Source: DATKMK01 sp035541895 (GTDB lineage Bacteria; Desulfobacterota; Binatia; HRBIN30; JACQVA1). From it: DNA of 64,000 bases. Shown here one piece after another: positions 44,879 through 52,769 of the stretch (position 1 is the first letter of the stretch; every line of letters starts with the position of its first letter). Position numbers and translations under genes: made by a program. Under the pieces are notes generated by a model. The model saw only the letters and a program-made list of their open reading frames with translations. It was not told the origin of the DNA and searched no databases. The stretch is taken from the NCBI GenBank assembly GCA_035541895.1, contig DATKMK010000028.1:33910-97909 (forward strand), given 5' to 3'.

Positions 44879-46101
44879 CTTCCTCCCATTCTTTGTGTGC
44901 GCGCTCTTCGCGCCGCGCGACGAATCCGCCGAGCATGATGGTCGCGCGACGGGTCGGCGGCGATGATGGTGCAGGTGGTCAGGATCGGTAAGTGATCCCG
45001 CCATTTTCGGCGCATATAGTCGCAGCCGGCGAGAAAATCGGGCAGCGGCGGCTCGCGCCGATCCTGACGCAGGCGCGAGTTGTGGTAGCAAAAGGCCTCA
45101 ATCGCGTACGAGCGTCGCCGCGCTTGCGTCGCCTGCAGGCAGAGATCCACCGCGTAGAAGTGGTAGTTGGGTTGTTCCTCATCGAAGCGCAAACCGCGGC
45201 TGCGCCGAAAGGCGATCAGAAATTCGTCGAGCGTGTCGACCGGCTCCGGCTGGTCGATCGGTTGACCCCAGGTCGAAGCATTCTCGCGCGCATGCCCGAC
45301 CCCACGGCGGCGGATGCGCAACAGCCCGAACTTCCGCCGCACGCCCGCGCAGCCGACAACTCCCCACTCCGGATCGTTGCCCTCGACCAAGCGCAGACTT
45401 CGCCGAAACATCCCTTCCCACAGTGGCGGCAAGTACACGTCCTCGTGCACGACGACGATGAGGTCATTCGTCGCCCGGGCGATGCCGGCATTGAGCGCCT
45501 CTTGAACACGCGGTCCATGGCGCTCCACGAGCAATTCGTTGCGCGGCGATTGCACCGCGTGGGAGCGCAGTAGATTGGCCTGCAGCGTGTCATCGTTGAT
45601 GCTCGGGCTGACGAACGACAGAGCATGGTCGCGACGGGCGGCAGTGAATCGGCTGCATTCGAGGTCGGACGTCGCAATGTGAAGAGCCTGCGCCCACTGT
45701 CGGAGAACCGGAGCCGGGATCTGCTGCAGGGAGGTTGCGGCGTCGTGGGCATCGATTGTCGCCGAAACAAGGCCGGCAGCCCCGAGAGTAATCTCGGCCG
45801 ACGGAACTGGAAAGCAATCGCTGCTCGTCGCCTCGGCGAGCATGTCCGTACTGGCGTACAGGGTCCCGTCGGATGCTAGCCGTTGATGACACCACTCCAA
45901 GGCCGTCAACACGGAGGCCCCGCCAGTCGGCGGTGCGAAGAGTAAGATGCGATCAGCTTGCGGCGCGGATGGTGCCAGCGTCGTGAGCGGGAGCGACATC
46001 GGTCCGTCGGTAGCCCCATGCACCACTTCCAACACCTCGAGCGCTGGAGCGGTGTCAACTCGGAGACCGACCAACAGGAACCGAGCGGGGATGTCGATCA
46101 T
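44875..46101 (-). CDS. StrF-like glycosyltransferase domain protein with unknown N-terminal half
   Basis: A 408-residue protein. Residues about 170-330 resemble the StrF/Glyco_tranf_2_5 GT-A domain: SHAVQSPRNELLVERHGPRV, EALNAGIARATNDLIVVVHED, VYLPPLWEG and GVVGCAGVRR. The N-terminal ~165 residues (FLLVGLRVDTAPALEVLEV, LLFAPPTGGASVLTALEW) look like part of a Rossmann or SAM-methyltransferase-like fold with no complete motif. A basic tail ends the chain. It overlaps the methyltransferase start upstream and the GT2 start downstream by 4 bases each. A glycan-modifying role is inferred from the operon. Confidence 0.65.
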   Translation of the reverse strand: MIDIPARFLLVGLRVDTAPALEVLEVVHGATDGPMSLPLTTLAPSAPQADRILLFAPPTGGASVLTALEWCHQRLASDGTLYASTDMLAEATSSDCFPVPSAEITLGAAGLVSATIDAHDAATSLQQIPAPVLRQWAQALHIATSDLECSRFTAARRDHALSFVSPSINDDTLQANLLRSHAVQSPRNELLVERHGPRVQEALNAGIARATNDLIVVVHEDVYLPPLWEGMFRRSLRLVEGNDPEWGVVGCAGVRRKFGLLRIRRRGVGHARENASTWGQPIDQPEPVDTLDEFLIAFRRSRGLRFDEEQPNYHFYAVDLCLQATQARRRSYAIEAFCYHNSRLRQDRREPPLPDFLAGCDYMRRKWRDHLPILTTCTIIAADPSRDHHARRIRRAARRARTQRMGGR

Positions 46102-46754
46102 CGCTGCTCACCGATCGTGGCGGGCTTTGCCACCGTCAAGACCGCCCGCATCTCTTTTGCGCGGATCACAAAAGCCAGATACTCTTCCCAAAATCGTCGA
46201 ATGAAGCGACACCCGCGCCGCCGAGTTTCGAGATTCAGCAACCATTGCAACCCTAAACGCCGCCAGAGACTCGGCATCGACAACGTCACGAGCACCGAGC
46301 TATAGCGTGCCTGGGTGTAGTGGGCGGACGAATGGCCTTCGGTGAAGTAGGTGAACGAACGCGTACTCAAGTGCCAGCGGTGCGTCGGGTCCACCCACGA
46401 ACCATGCCACGAGTAGTGCGGGGTCGCGAGGTACACCACGGCACCGGGCTTGGCAACACGCCACATTTCGCTCAGCAGGTGCGGGATCGACTGTACGTGT
46501 TCGATGACGTGCGACGCGTGAATCGCATCGAAACTGGCGTCGCCGAACGGCAACGAAGCCTGATCGATGTTCGCGATGACGTCGACGCCCGGCACTGGAA
46601 ACAAATCAACTCCGATCGCGCCCGCTGTCTTGTTGCGCCCGCACGCAACATCGAGAATGCGGGTTGAGCCGGTCGTGGCCACGGCCGTATCTAGCGCGGA
46701 GGCGACCGGGGTCGCAAGCCGGTCACGGCTGCGCGTGTGCTTGATCAACTCCAT
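46098..46754 (-). CDS. Class I SAM-dependent methyltransferase
   Basis: A 218-residue methyltransferase. Motif I is ILDVACGRNK (33-42), the ribose-binding Asp50 follows in GVDLF, FDAIHASHVIEHV is the motif II-like segment, and WRVAKPGAVVYLATPHY is motif III. This type (Methyltransf_11) often acts on sugars or polyisoprenoid-linked glycans. It starts a three-gene minus-strand operon. The start ATG 46754 has GGGG upstream. Its 5' end overlaps the 5' end of the plus-strand GT4 gene, so one of the two starts may be internal. Substrate unknown. Confidence 0.75.
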   Translation of the reverse strand: MELIKHTRSRDRLATPVASALDTAVATTGSTRILDVACGRNKTAGAIGVDLFPVPGVDVIANIDQASLPFGDASFDAIHASHVIEHVQSIPHLLSEMWRVAKPGAVVYLATPHYSWHGSWVDPTHRWHLSTRSFTYFTEGHSSAHYTQARYSSVLVTLSMPSLWRRLGLQWLLNLETRRRGCRFIRRFWEEYLAFVIRAKEMRAVLTVAKPATIGEQR

Positions 46755-47811
46755 CCCCGATTGGGGTGGCGGCGAACGCTTATTCCTCGAACTGGCAGTC
46801 GGACTGCAATCCGCGGGGCACTCGGTGACGCTCGTCTGCCGCCCAGAAAGCGCTTTGGCGGCGCGCGCGGCGCACATCAGTCGCGTGGAGAAGATGCGGT
46901 GCGCCGGTTATTTCGATGTCACGACACTGCGGGCGCTGCGCCGCTGTTTCCTCGCAACGCGGTTCGACGCGGCGTTCTGCAACACCGGCCGCGACTGCTT
47001 TCTCGCCGGGCTCGCGGCTTGCGGAACCGACACGCCGGTGGTGCGTATCCGTCAGTTGGTGCGAACCCGGCGCACCCTCCACAGCCTTTTCGTGCATCGG
47101 GTCTTGCTGTCAGCGGTCGTGTCGGTGTCGCGCGCGGCCCAGGACGGACTGACCGAGCTGCGCATCCCGGCCTCGCGCTCGTTCGTCATCCACAATGGAA
47201 TCGAGTTGCAGCCGAACACCATGGATCGAGCGGCGGCTCGGCGTAGCTTCCAGCTTTCCGACGAGAGTTTCGTGGTTGCGTTCATCGGGCGACTTGCCAA
47301 GGAAAAGGGCGCCGATCTGTTGCCGGCGATTGCCTCGCGGTTGCGCGGACGCGGTGTACCGTTGCGGCTCCTGATTGCGGGAGACGGCGCGTTGAAGACC
47401 GAGATTCAGGAGCAATGCCGCGGCGCAGATCTCGCGCATGTGGTGCGCCTCCTCGGCTTCCAGGAGGACACCCGGCCCCTGCTGGCGGCGGCCGACGCGG
47501 CTGTAGTCGCGTCCCGCGCCGAGTCATTTGGAATCGCCGCCGTCGAGGCGCTCGCAGCTGGTGTTCCGCTAGTCGCAACCGCTGTCGGCGGTCTGAGCGA
47601 AATCGTGACCGACGGGGAGAGCGGGCTGCTCGTGTGTTCGGACGACGTCGATGCGCTCGCCGGCGCGCTGGAGCGCTTGTATCGCGACCCGGCGTTCGCG
47701 GCGCGGTTGCGCGAGCGCGGGCTCATCCGTGCGCAGGACTTTTCGCGAACGCGGATGATTGCGCGGTACGAGGAAGTGATCCGCACGCTCCAACGGAACC
47801 GTGGTACATGA
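46657..47811 (+). CDS. GT4 family glycosyltransferase
   Basis: A 384-residue GT-B fold glycosyltransferase. The N-terminal domain begins at RVCLINSIPDWGGGERLFLE, where GGGE marks the nucleotide-sugar loop. The C-terminal domain has FIGRLAKEKGADLLP, LLIAGDGALK and the GT4 E-x7-E motif in ESFGIAAVEALA. It likely builds the LPS core or another surface sugar. The start is uncertain: ATG 46657 adds a ~25-residue non-conserved leader, and a GTG at 46735 gives MCLINSIPD. Both overlap the 5' end of the divergent methyltransferase gene. The stop overlaps the GT9 start (ATGA). Confidence 0.82.
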   Translation: MRVEPVVATAVSSAEATGVASRSRLRVCLINSIPDWGGGERLFLELAVGLQSAGHSVTLVCRPESALAARAAHISRVEKMRCAGYFDVTTLRALRRCFLATRFDAAFCNTGRDCFLAGLAACGTDTPVVRIRQLVRTRRTLHSLFVHRVLLSAVVSVSRAAQDGLTELRIPASRSFVIHNGIELQPNTMDRAAARRSFQLSDESFVVAFIGRLAKEKGADLLPAIASRLRGRGVPLRLLIAGDGALKTEIQEQCRGADLAHVVRLLGFQEDTRPLLAAADAAVVASRAESFGIAAVEALAAGVPLVATAVGGLSEIVTDGESGLLVCSDDVDALAGALERLYRDPAFAARLRERGLIRAQDFSRTRMIARYEEVIRTLQRNRGT

Positions 47812-48839
47812 TCCCGGCCGCGCGCATTCTCATCGTTCTGCACGGCGCGATCGGCGACGTGGTCCGCGCGCTGCCCTTGTTGATGCGTCTGCGCGCCGGC
47901 TATCCGCGCGCGCGCATCACCTGGGCCGTCGAGCCGATCGCGGCGCCGTTGCTCTTCGGTCATCCCGCGCTCGATGCGACGATCATGTTCGATCGCCCGC
48001 GCGGCGCACCCGCGTTCCTCCGCTTTCTGCGCGCCGTACGCGGACTGCGCGCCGATGTTGTCCTCGATCTGCAGCGCCACCTGAAGAGCGGCATCGTGAG
48101 CCGCGTCTCGGGCGCCCCGGTTCGAATCGGCTTCCATCGCCGCAACACCAAGGAGGGCAACTGGCTGTTCAACAATCGCTACCTACCGGGGCTCGATCCC
48201 TTCGGTCTGAAGCTTCAACAATATCTCGCCTTCGCGGATTATCTCGGCGTGCCGCAAACACCCATATGTTTTGGATTGGCGCCCAACGATGACGACCGGA
48301 CGCGGTGCGATCGCCTCTTGGGCGATCATCGCGGGCGCTTGGCGGCTGTCTGTGTTGGCTCAACCTGGACCAGCCGATTGTGGTTCCCGGATCGCAATGC
48401 CGAGGTGGTGCGCGGTCTGCGTGCCCGCGGTTTAGATCCCGTTTTGATCGGCGCGCCGAGTGAGCGACCACTGGCCGACGCGACGCTCGGTCATCTCGAT
48501 GTGCCGGCATTGAATCTCGTGGGACGAACTCGGCTGCGCGATTTGGTCGCGATATTCGAGCGGAGCGCCGTGGTGATCGCGCCGGACTCCGGGCCGATGC
48601 ACATTGCTGCGGCGATGGGATGTCGCGTCGTATCGCTGTGGGGTGCAACCAGCCCCAAGCGTTCCGCGCCATGGGGCTCGCAAAATCTCGTCGTGCAGGG
48701 GCTCGCGGAGTGTGTGCCGTGCTACAAGCGCCAGTGCCCGATCGGGCAGCTCTGCATGCAAAGCATTTCCGCAGCGGCGGTCTTGGAGCGCGTCGATGCC
48801 GCACTCGCCGAGTCACCTCAGGACGGCAGCAAAATGTAG
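47808..48839 (+). CDS. GT9 heptosyltransferase, WaaC/WaaF-like
   Basis: A 343-residue GT9 protein. The start is ILIVLHGAIGDVVRALPLL, then TWAVEPIAAPLLFGHPAL, VLDLQRHLKSGIVSRVSG, GSTWTSRLWFPD and the ADP-heptose-site motif DSGPMHIAAAMG. CVPCYKRQCPIGQLCMQSI resembles the cysteine-rich end of heptosyltransferases. It is probably one of two heptosyltransferases (with 42225-43274) building the inner core, consistent with the heptose kinase rfaE1 downstream. ATG 47808 overlaps the GT4 stop. The 3' end overlaps the convergent GT2 gene by 22 bases. Confidence 0.85.
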   Translation: MIPAARILIVLHGAIGDVVRALPLLMRLRAGYPRARITWAVEPIAAPLLFGHPALDATIMFDRPRGAPAFLRFLRAVRGLRADVVLDLQRHLKSGIVSRVSGAPVRIGFHRRNTKEGNWLFNNRYLPGLDPFGLKLQQYLAFADYLGVPQTPICFGLAPNDDDRTRCDRLLGDHRGRLAAVCVGSTWTSRLWFPDRNAEVVRGLRARGLDPVLIGAPSERPLADATLGHLDVPALNLVGRTRLRDLVAIFERSAVVIAPDSGPMHIAAAMGCRVVSLWGATSPKRSAPWGSQNLVVQGLAECVPCYKRQCPIGQLCMQSISAAAVLERVDAALAESPQDGSKM

Positions 48840-49702
48840 TTCCGGTGCTCGCCGATCTTGAAGCTGAGCACGCCGTTCTCGACGAATTGAAAAAAGCGTT
48901 GCGATGGCAGGTCGTGGCGCTGCGTCGACTCGGCGCTCGGGACAACCGTCCAATCCTTTTCGGCAATGCGGGCGTCCATCACCGCGGGGTGGGTGCCGGT
49001 GAATCGTGTGCGGCCGCGGAGCAAACCGAAGTCGTAGCTCGCGTCGGCATCGGGCACCTTTTGCTGTGCCGCCTCCGGGCCCTCGTGGATCGTCAGAAAG
49101 GCCTTGCGCCGACGGGTCATCAAGCGCGGCGGTCGGACCCAGCCGTAGTGAAACATGCGCGCGCCCGCAGGCACGACGTGCAGCTTGCGCCCGTCGCGCT
49201 TTCGGAAACCCTGCGCGCTTTTCCACGACCGCGCGCCGATACCGTTGCGCACGATGCGCACTTCGCGCCGATACCACGCGTGCCCCGTATGGAAGTGGTC
49301 GTAGTCCGCGAAGAAGTGCCGGTACTCGAACAGCATGCCTTCGACGCGCGCGTCGGCAAGATACGTTCGCATGCGATCGACCAACCCGGGCAGCTCGCTT
49401 TCGTGTATGACTTCATCGGCTTGCAGGTAAAAGCACCAGTCGCCGCTACACGCGTCCAGCGCCAGATTGCTCTGCTGCGCGTTGATGGCGCCGCGCTTGA
49501 ACAGATTCTGATCCCAGACCGTTTCGATGATCCGCAATTTCGGGTCAGCGATGGTGCGCAGCAGTTCCGTGGTGCCGTCGGTCGAGTCGCCGGCGGCAAC
49601 AACGAACTCGTCGCAGATCGGCAAAATCGAGCGAATCGACTCGACGACCGGGTAGTAGAGTTCGATCGCGTTGCGCACGAAGCTGAAGCCGCTGATGCGC
49701 AT
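48818..49702 (-). CDS. GT2 family glycosyltransferase
   Basis: A 294-residue GT-A protein. Landmarks are ISGFSFVRNAIELYYP, the nucleotide-binding GDSTDGTTELL, WDQNLFKRGAINAQQSNLAL, WCFYLQADEVIHE (the DxD-like metal site) and later HTGHAWYRREVRIV. Donor and acceptor are unknown; the LPS core is the likely acceptor given the neighbours. It is convergent with the upstream GT9 gene (22-base overlap) and divergent from rfaE1 (102 bases). The opposite strand is open for 395 codons here, which I regard as a coding shadow. Confidence 0.83.
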   Translation of the reverse strand: MRISGFSFVRNAIELYYPVVESIRSILPICDEFVVAAGDSTDGTTELLRTIADPKLRIIETVWDQNLFKRGAINAQQSNLALDACSGDWCFYLQADEVIHESELPGLVDRMRTYLADARVEGMLFEYRHFFADYDHFHTGHAWYRREVRIVRNGIGARSWKSAQGFRKRDGRKLHVVPAGARMFHYGWVRPPRLMTRRRKAFLTIHEGPEAAQQKVPDADASYDFGLLRGRTRFTGTHPAVMDARIAEKDWTVVPSAESTQRHDLPSQRFFQFVENGVLSFKIGEHRNYILLPS

Positions 49703-49804
49703 CGGCCGATGCTGTACTGTACGCGGTTCCAGCGGTCAACGCGTGACACTTGCGGGAGGGCAGGGGAGTGTGATTGCTTCGCCGGCGTTGTGCCCACTCG
49801 CTCG

Positions 49805-50800
49805 ATGACAATCGACGGTTTGCCATCGTTCTTGCGTCGCTTCTCCCGCGTGCGCGCCGTCGTCATCGGTGATCTGATTCTCGATCAATTCATCTGGGGA
49901 CGCGTCGAGCGCATTTCGCCCGAGGCGCCCGTGCCCGTGGTGCAGGTGAGCGACGAGAGCTTCCGCCTGGGCGGCGCGGCCAACGTGGTGCACAATCTGC
50001 GCACGCTCGGCGGCGGGCGCGTCGCCGTGTGTGGGCTGGTCGGGAGCGACGCCGCCGGGCGACAACTGCGGCGGCTACTTCGGGACATCGGTGCCACGAC
50101 GACCGCGGTAGCGAGCAGCCGGCGGCTTCACACGACGCGCAAGACGCGGATCGTCGCGCACCAACAACAGCTGGTCCGCCTCGACCGTGACCAAACGCCG
50201 GCGACCGCGGCGGCGGCCGCCGCGCAGTTGCGTCGCGGCATCGCGCGCCACGTCCGAACGTGCGACGTCGTCGTGATCTCCGACTACGGCAAAGGTGTCG
50301 TCACCGCGGAGCTGCTGCGCTGGCTGGCTGCGGAGCGGCGCCGCCGGGGGTTTTGTTACGTCGTCGATCCGAAGATGCAGAACTTCGATCACTATCGCGG
50401 TGCGACGCTGATGACGCCCAACGTCTCCGAAGCCAGCCGCGCCGCGGGCGTCGACATTCGCGACGAAGCGAGCCTACGGAAGGCGGGCGCGCTCTTGCTC
50501 GAACGCTGGCAAGCCGATGCGGTGCTGATCACACGGGGCGAGCACGGGATGACGCTGTTCAAGCGTGGCGCCGCCGTGCATCACTTTCCCACGCTGGCGC
50601 GGCACGTCTTCGATGTCACGGGTGCAGGCGATACCGTGGTCGCGGTGTGCGCTCTGGCACTAGGCGCCGGCGCCACGATGGAAGCGGCAGCCGTCTTGGC
50701 CAATCACGCCGCGGGAATCGTGGTCGGTGAGGTGGGCACTGCCACCGTCTCCTTGGCGGCGTTACGTGCCGATCTGCGGCAGAGCGTCGAACGGCGGTGA
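49805..50800 (+). CDS. rfaE1: D-glycero-beta-D-manno-heptose-7-phosphate kinase RfaE1
   Basis: A 331-residue ribokinase-family enzyme equal to the N-terminal kinase half of HldE. It phosphorylates heptose 7-phosphate at C1 on the way to ADP-heptose for LPS. Landmarks are VVIGDLILDQFIWGRVERISPEAP, RLGGAANVVHNLRTLG, VVISDYGKGVVT, TPNVSEA and the catalytic DVTGAGDTV with the GAGD Asp. The nucleotidyltransferase half is missing, so a separate RfaE2 is expected elsewhere. ATG 49805 is used; the frame is open far upstream without kinase sequence. It is followed by yicC after 13 bases. Confidence 0.9.
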   Translation: MTIDGLPSFLRRFSRVRAVVIGDLILDQFIWGRVERISPEAPVPVVQVSDESFRLGGAANVVHNLRTLGGGRVAVCGLVGSDAAGRQLRRLLRDIGATTTAVASSRRLHTTRKTRIVAHQQQLVRLDRDQTPATAAAAAAQLRRGIARHVRTCDVVVISDYGKGVVTAELLRWLAAERRRRGFCYVVDPKMQNFDHYRGATLMTPNVSEASRAAGVDIRDEASLRKAGALLLERWQADAVLITRGEHGMTLFKRGAAVHHFPTLARHVFDVTGAGDTVVAVCALALGAGATMEAAAVLANHAAGIVVGEVGTATVSLAALRADLRQSVERR

Positions 50801-50813
50801 TGAGGAGGGTCGC

Positions 50814-51689
50814 ATGCGGAGCATGACGGGGTTCGGTCAGGCGGCCGTCACGGTCGACGGCCGTCGCATCACCATCGAAGTGCGCTCGGTCAACCAACGG
50901 TTTCTCGACGTCAAGCTCAATATGGCACGCGAGTATGCCGCCTGGGAAAAGGAACTGCGCGAGCAGATACAGGCTGTGGTGGCGCGCGGCAAAGTCGACG
51001 TCGCCGTCAACCGCAGCGGCAACAGCGCCGGCGAGATGACCGTCGAGATCAATCAACGGCTGGCGCGCGCCTACGTCCGCGGACTCCAGCAACTGCAGGG
51101 GGAACTGGGGCTAACAGGAACGGTGGACGTGTCGATGCTGCTCACTCGTCCCGACATTCTGCGGGTCGTCGAACGGCGCGCCGACCCCGAACGGGAGATC
51201 GCGGTGATCAAGCGCGCATTGACGCAAGCGTTGGCGCGCTTCAACGCCGATCGCGCACGTGAGGGACGCGTCTTGGGGCGCGATCTGCGCAAGCGCATCG
51301 CCACGTTGCGGAGCATCGAGCACCGTATGCACTCGCGCGCCGCGCAGCTAGGGCCGGCACTGACCCGGCGCTTGCGCGAGCGGCTCCAGACGTTGATGGA
51401 TGGCGCAGCGATCCGCGAAGAGCGGCTTGCGCAAGAAGTGGCCTTGCTGGTCGAGCGCGCCGACATCACCGAGGAACTCGTCCGTCTCGACAGTCACCTG
51501 AAGGGGATGGAACACGCGCTCGCGTCGCGCGAACCCGCCGGCCGCCAGCTCGAGTTTCTGCTGCAAGAGATTCACCGCGAGATCAACACCATGTCGTCAA
51601 AGAGCAACGATGTGGAGATGACCAACCTGACGATCGCCGCCCGCGGCGAGGTCGAAAAGATCCGCGAGCAGGCGCAGAACGTCGAGTGA
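50814..51689 (+). CDS. yicC: YicC family endoribonuclease
   Basis: A 291-residue YicC protein. The start RSMTGFGQAAVTVDGRRI, the loop EVRSVNQRFLDVKLNM, a central Arg/Glu-rich coiled-coil (about 165-250), and the C-terminal EFLLQEIHREINTMSSKSND are all family landmarks. YicC proteins are reported to cleave RNA, and the gene commonly sits near guanylate kinase (gmk), which is not seen here. GAGGAGG precedes ATG 50814. It ends 17 bases from the convergent FmdB-like gene. Confidence 0.92.
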   Translation: MRSMTGFGQAAVTVDGRRITIEVRSVNQRFLDVKLNMAREYAAWEKELREQIQAVVARGKVDVAVNRSGNSAGEMTVEINQRLARAYVRGLQQLQGELGLTGTVDVSMLLTRPDILRVVERRADPEREIAVIKRALTQALARFNADRAREGRVLGRDLRKRIATLRSIEHRMHSRAAQLGPALTRRLRERLQTLMDGAAIREERLAQEVALLVERADITEELVRLDSHLKGMEHALASREPAGRQLEFLLQEIHREINTMSSKSNDVEMTNLTIAARGEVEKIREQAQNVE

Positions 51690-51705
51690 CGGCGGCAAGG
51701 CCAAG

Positions 51706-52056
51706 TTACAATTCGTCGTCGCCACCGCCGTCTCCGCCCTCGCCGGATTCCATTTCGTCCATCATCTGGTCGAAATCTTCGCCGCCGAGCTCGTCGCCCA
51801 TTTCCTTGCCCATCTTGCGCATCCAGCGGGCGACGCTCTTGGGGTCCTTCTCGTCAAGGTCGCCGAGGTTGCTCGGGTCCGCCATCGCATCCATCCTGGC
51901 GTCTTCCGACTTCGGCATGGCGAAGCGTGACAGCAGGCGATCGGCGGTGGTGCTGCCGCACTTGCTGCATTCGGGTTTCGGGGTCTCGCTGACGCGCAAG
52001 GTCAAGACGCTGAATCGCTTCCCGCATTTCCGGCAGCGATATTCGTAGATCGGCAT
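51706..52056 (-). CDS. FmdB-type zinc-ribbon protein
   Basis: A 116-residue protein whose first 50 residues are the FmdB/CxxC regulatory-protein zinc ribbon. The landmarks are MPIYEYRCRKCGKRF, then PECSKCGSTTADRLLS. The remainder is acidic and low-complexity (MDEMESGEGGDGG near the end). It is a small putative nucleic-acid or metal-binding protein of unknown role. The start is ATG 52056 with CAGGAG upstream; a 16-residue extension in frame is not conserved. It is divergent from the GMC dehydrogenase genes. Confidence 0.85.
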   Translation of the reverse strand: MPIYEYRCRKCGKRFSVLTLRVSETPKPECSKCGSTTADRLLSRFAMPKSEDARMDAMADPSNLGDLDEKDPKSVARWMRKMGKEMGDELGGEDFDQMMDEMESGEGGDGGGDDEL

Positions 52057-52109
52057 AGACGCACTCCTGGACGCGCTGATACCAAAACTTCGCAAGCTGA
52101 CCAACTGCC

Positions 52110-52138
52110 TTGACAGGTCGGGGAGCGGTCCCTAGTGT
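52110..52138 (+). promoter_or_regulatory. Promoter for Tat subunit/GMC genes
   Basis: A perfect -35 TTGACA (52110-52115), a 17-base spacer and TAGTGT (52133-52138). Transcription would begin near 52145, only about 4 bases before the ATG at 52149. No ribosome-binding sequence precedes that ATG, so the message may be leaderless or nearly so. Confidence 0.42.
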
Positions 52139-52148
52139 CGCCGCCGCT

Positions 52149-52769
52149 ATGCGCGCGGATGCCGTCGCCGAAATTCAGGCACTGATCGGGGTTCCGATCG
52201 ATCGGCGGCGGTTTCTTAAGGGCAGTGCGGCCGGACTCGTCTTGCTGGGTGCAGGATCGCTGCTTCCGAGCGGGTGCACCGCGTACCCCAAGCCGAAGAC
52301 GCCGCTGCAGTTCTTCTCCGCGAAGGAGTACGCGGTCGTCAACGCCGCCGCCGAGCGATTGTTGGGAGCAACCGGGCAAGTCGGCGCCGGCGAGGAACAG
52401 ATCGACATCGCGGGCCGCCTCGACGCCTGGCTGCTAACCTGGGATCTCGACGCGCAGCAACAACTGCGGCTGATGCTGCGGGTGTTCGAGCATGGAACCT
52501 CGCTCTTCGACTTGCAGCGCAAGCGGTTTACTCGTCTGTCGGCGCTCGATCAGGACCGCTATCTCGACGGCTGGATGCGCAGCACGCTCGGGGCGCGGCG
52601 CACCGTGTTTCGTGCCCTGAAGGCACTGGCCAGCGCCGGGTTCTACGGTGCCGCCCCCGCTTGGGCCAACATCGGCTACGACGGGCCGTGGCTCGGCCGG
52701 GTCGAGGCGACCGCGTTGCTCGAACACGAGGCCGCAGTGCCGCTCGCCAAGCTGGGCGTGTCCTCGTGA
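52149..52769 (+). CDS. Tat-exported gluconate 2-dehydrogenase subunit 3-like protein
   Basis: A 206-residue protein with a twin-arginine signal (RRRFLKGSAAGLVLLGAG) ending in a possible lipobox LPSGC. It is therefore a Tat-exported, perhaps lipid-anchored protein. The mature part is helical (FFSAKEYAVVNAAAERLLG, RLMLRVFEHGTSLFDL, GYDGPWLG), resembling the small subunit 3 of membrane-bound gluconate 2-dehydrogenases, which pairs with GMC flavoproteins. It overlaps the GMC gene start by 4 bases (GTGA) and could carry its partner across the membrane by hitch-hiking, since the GMC protein lacks its own signal. Confidence 0.75.
   Translation: MRADAVAEIQALIGVPIDRRRFLKGSAAGLVLLGAGSLLPSGCTAYPKPKTPLQFFSAKEYAVVNAAAERLLGATGQVGAGEEQIDIAGRLDAWLLTWDLDAQQQLRLMLRVFEHGTSLFDLQRKRFTRLSALDQDRYLDGWMRSTLGARRTVFRALKALASAGFYGAAPAWANIGYDGPWLGRVEATALLEHEAAVPLAKLGVSS

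Noticed and set aside
48620..49804. In-frame open stretch of 395 codons upstream of rfaE1 on the plus strand
   Set aside because: It has no kinase sequence and lies antisense to a GT2 gene with clear motifs. High GC gives long open shadows; the kinase begins at ATG 49805.
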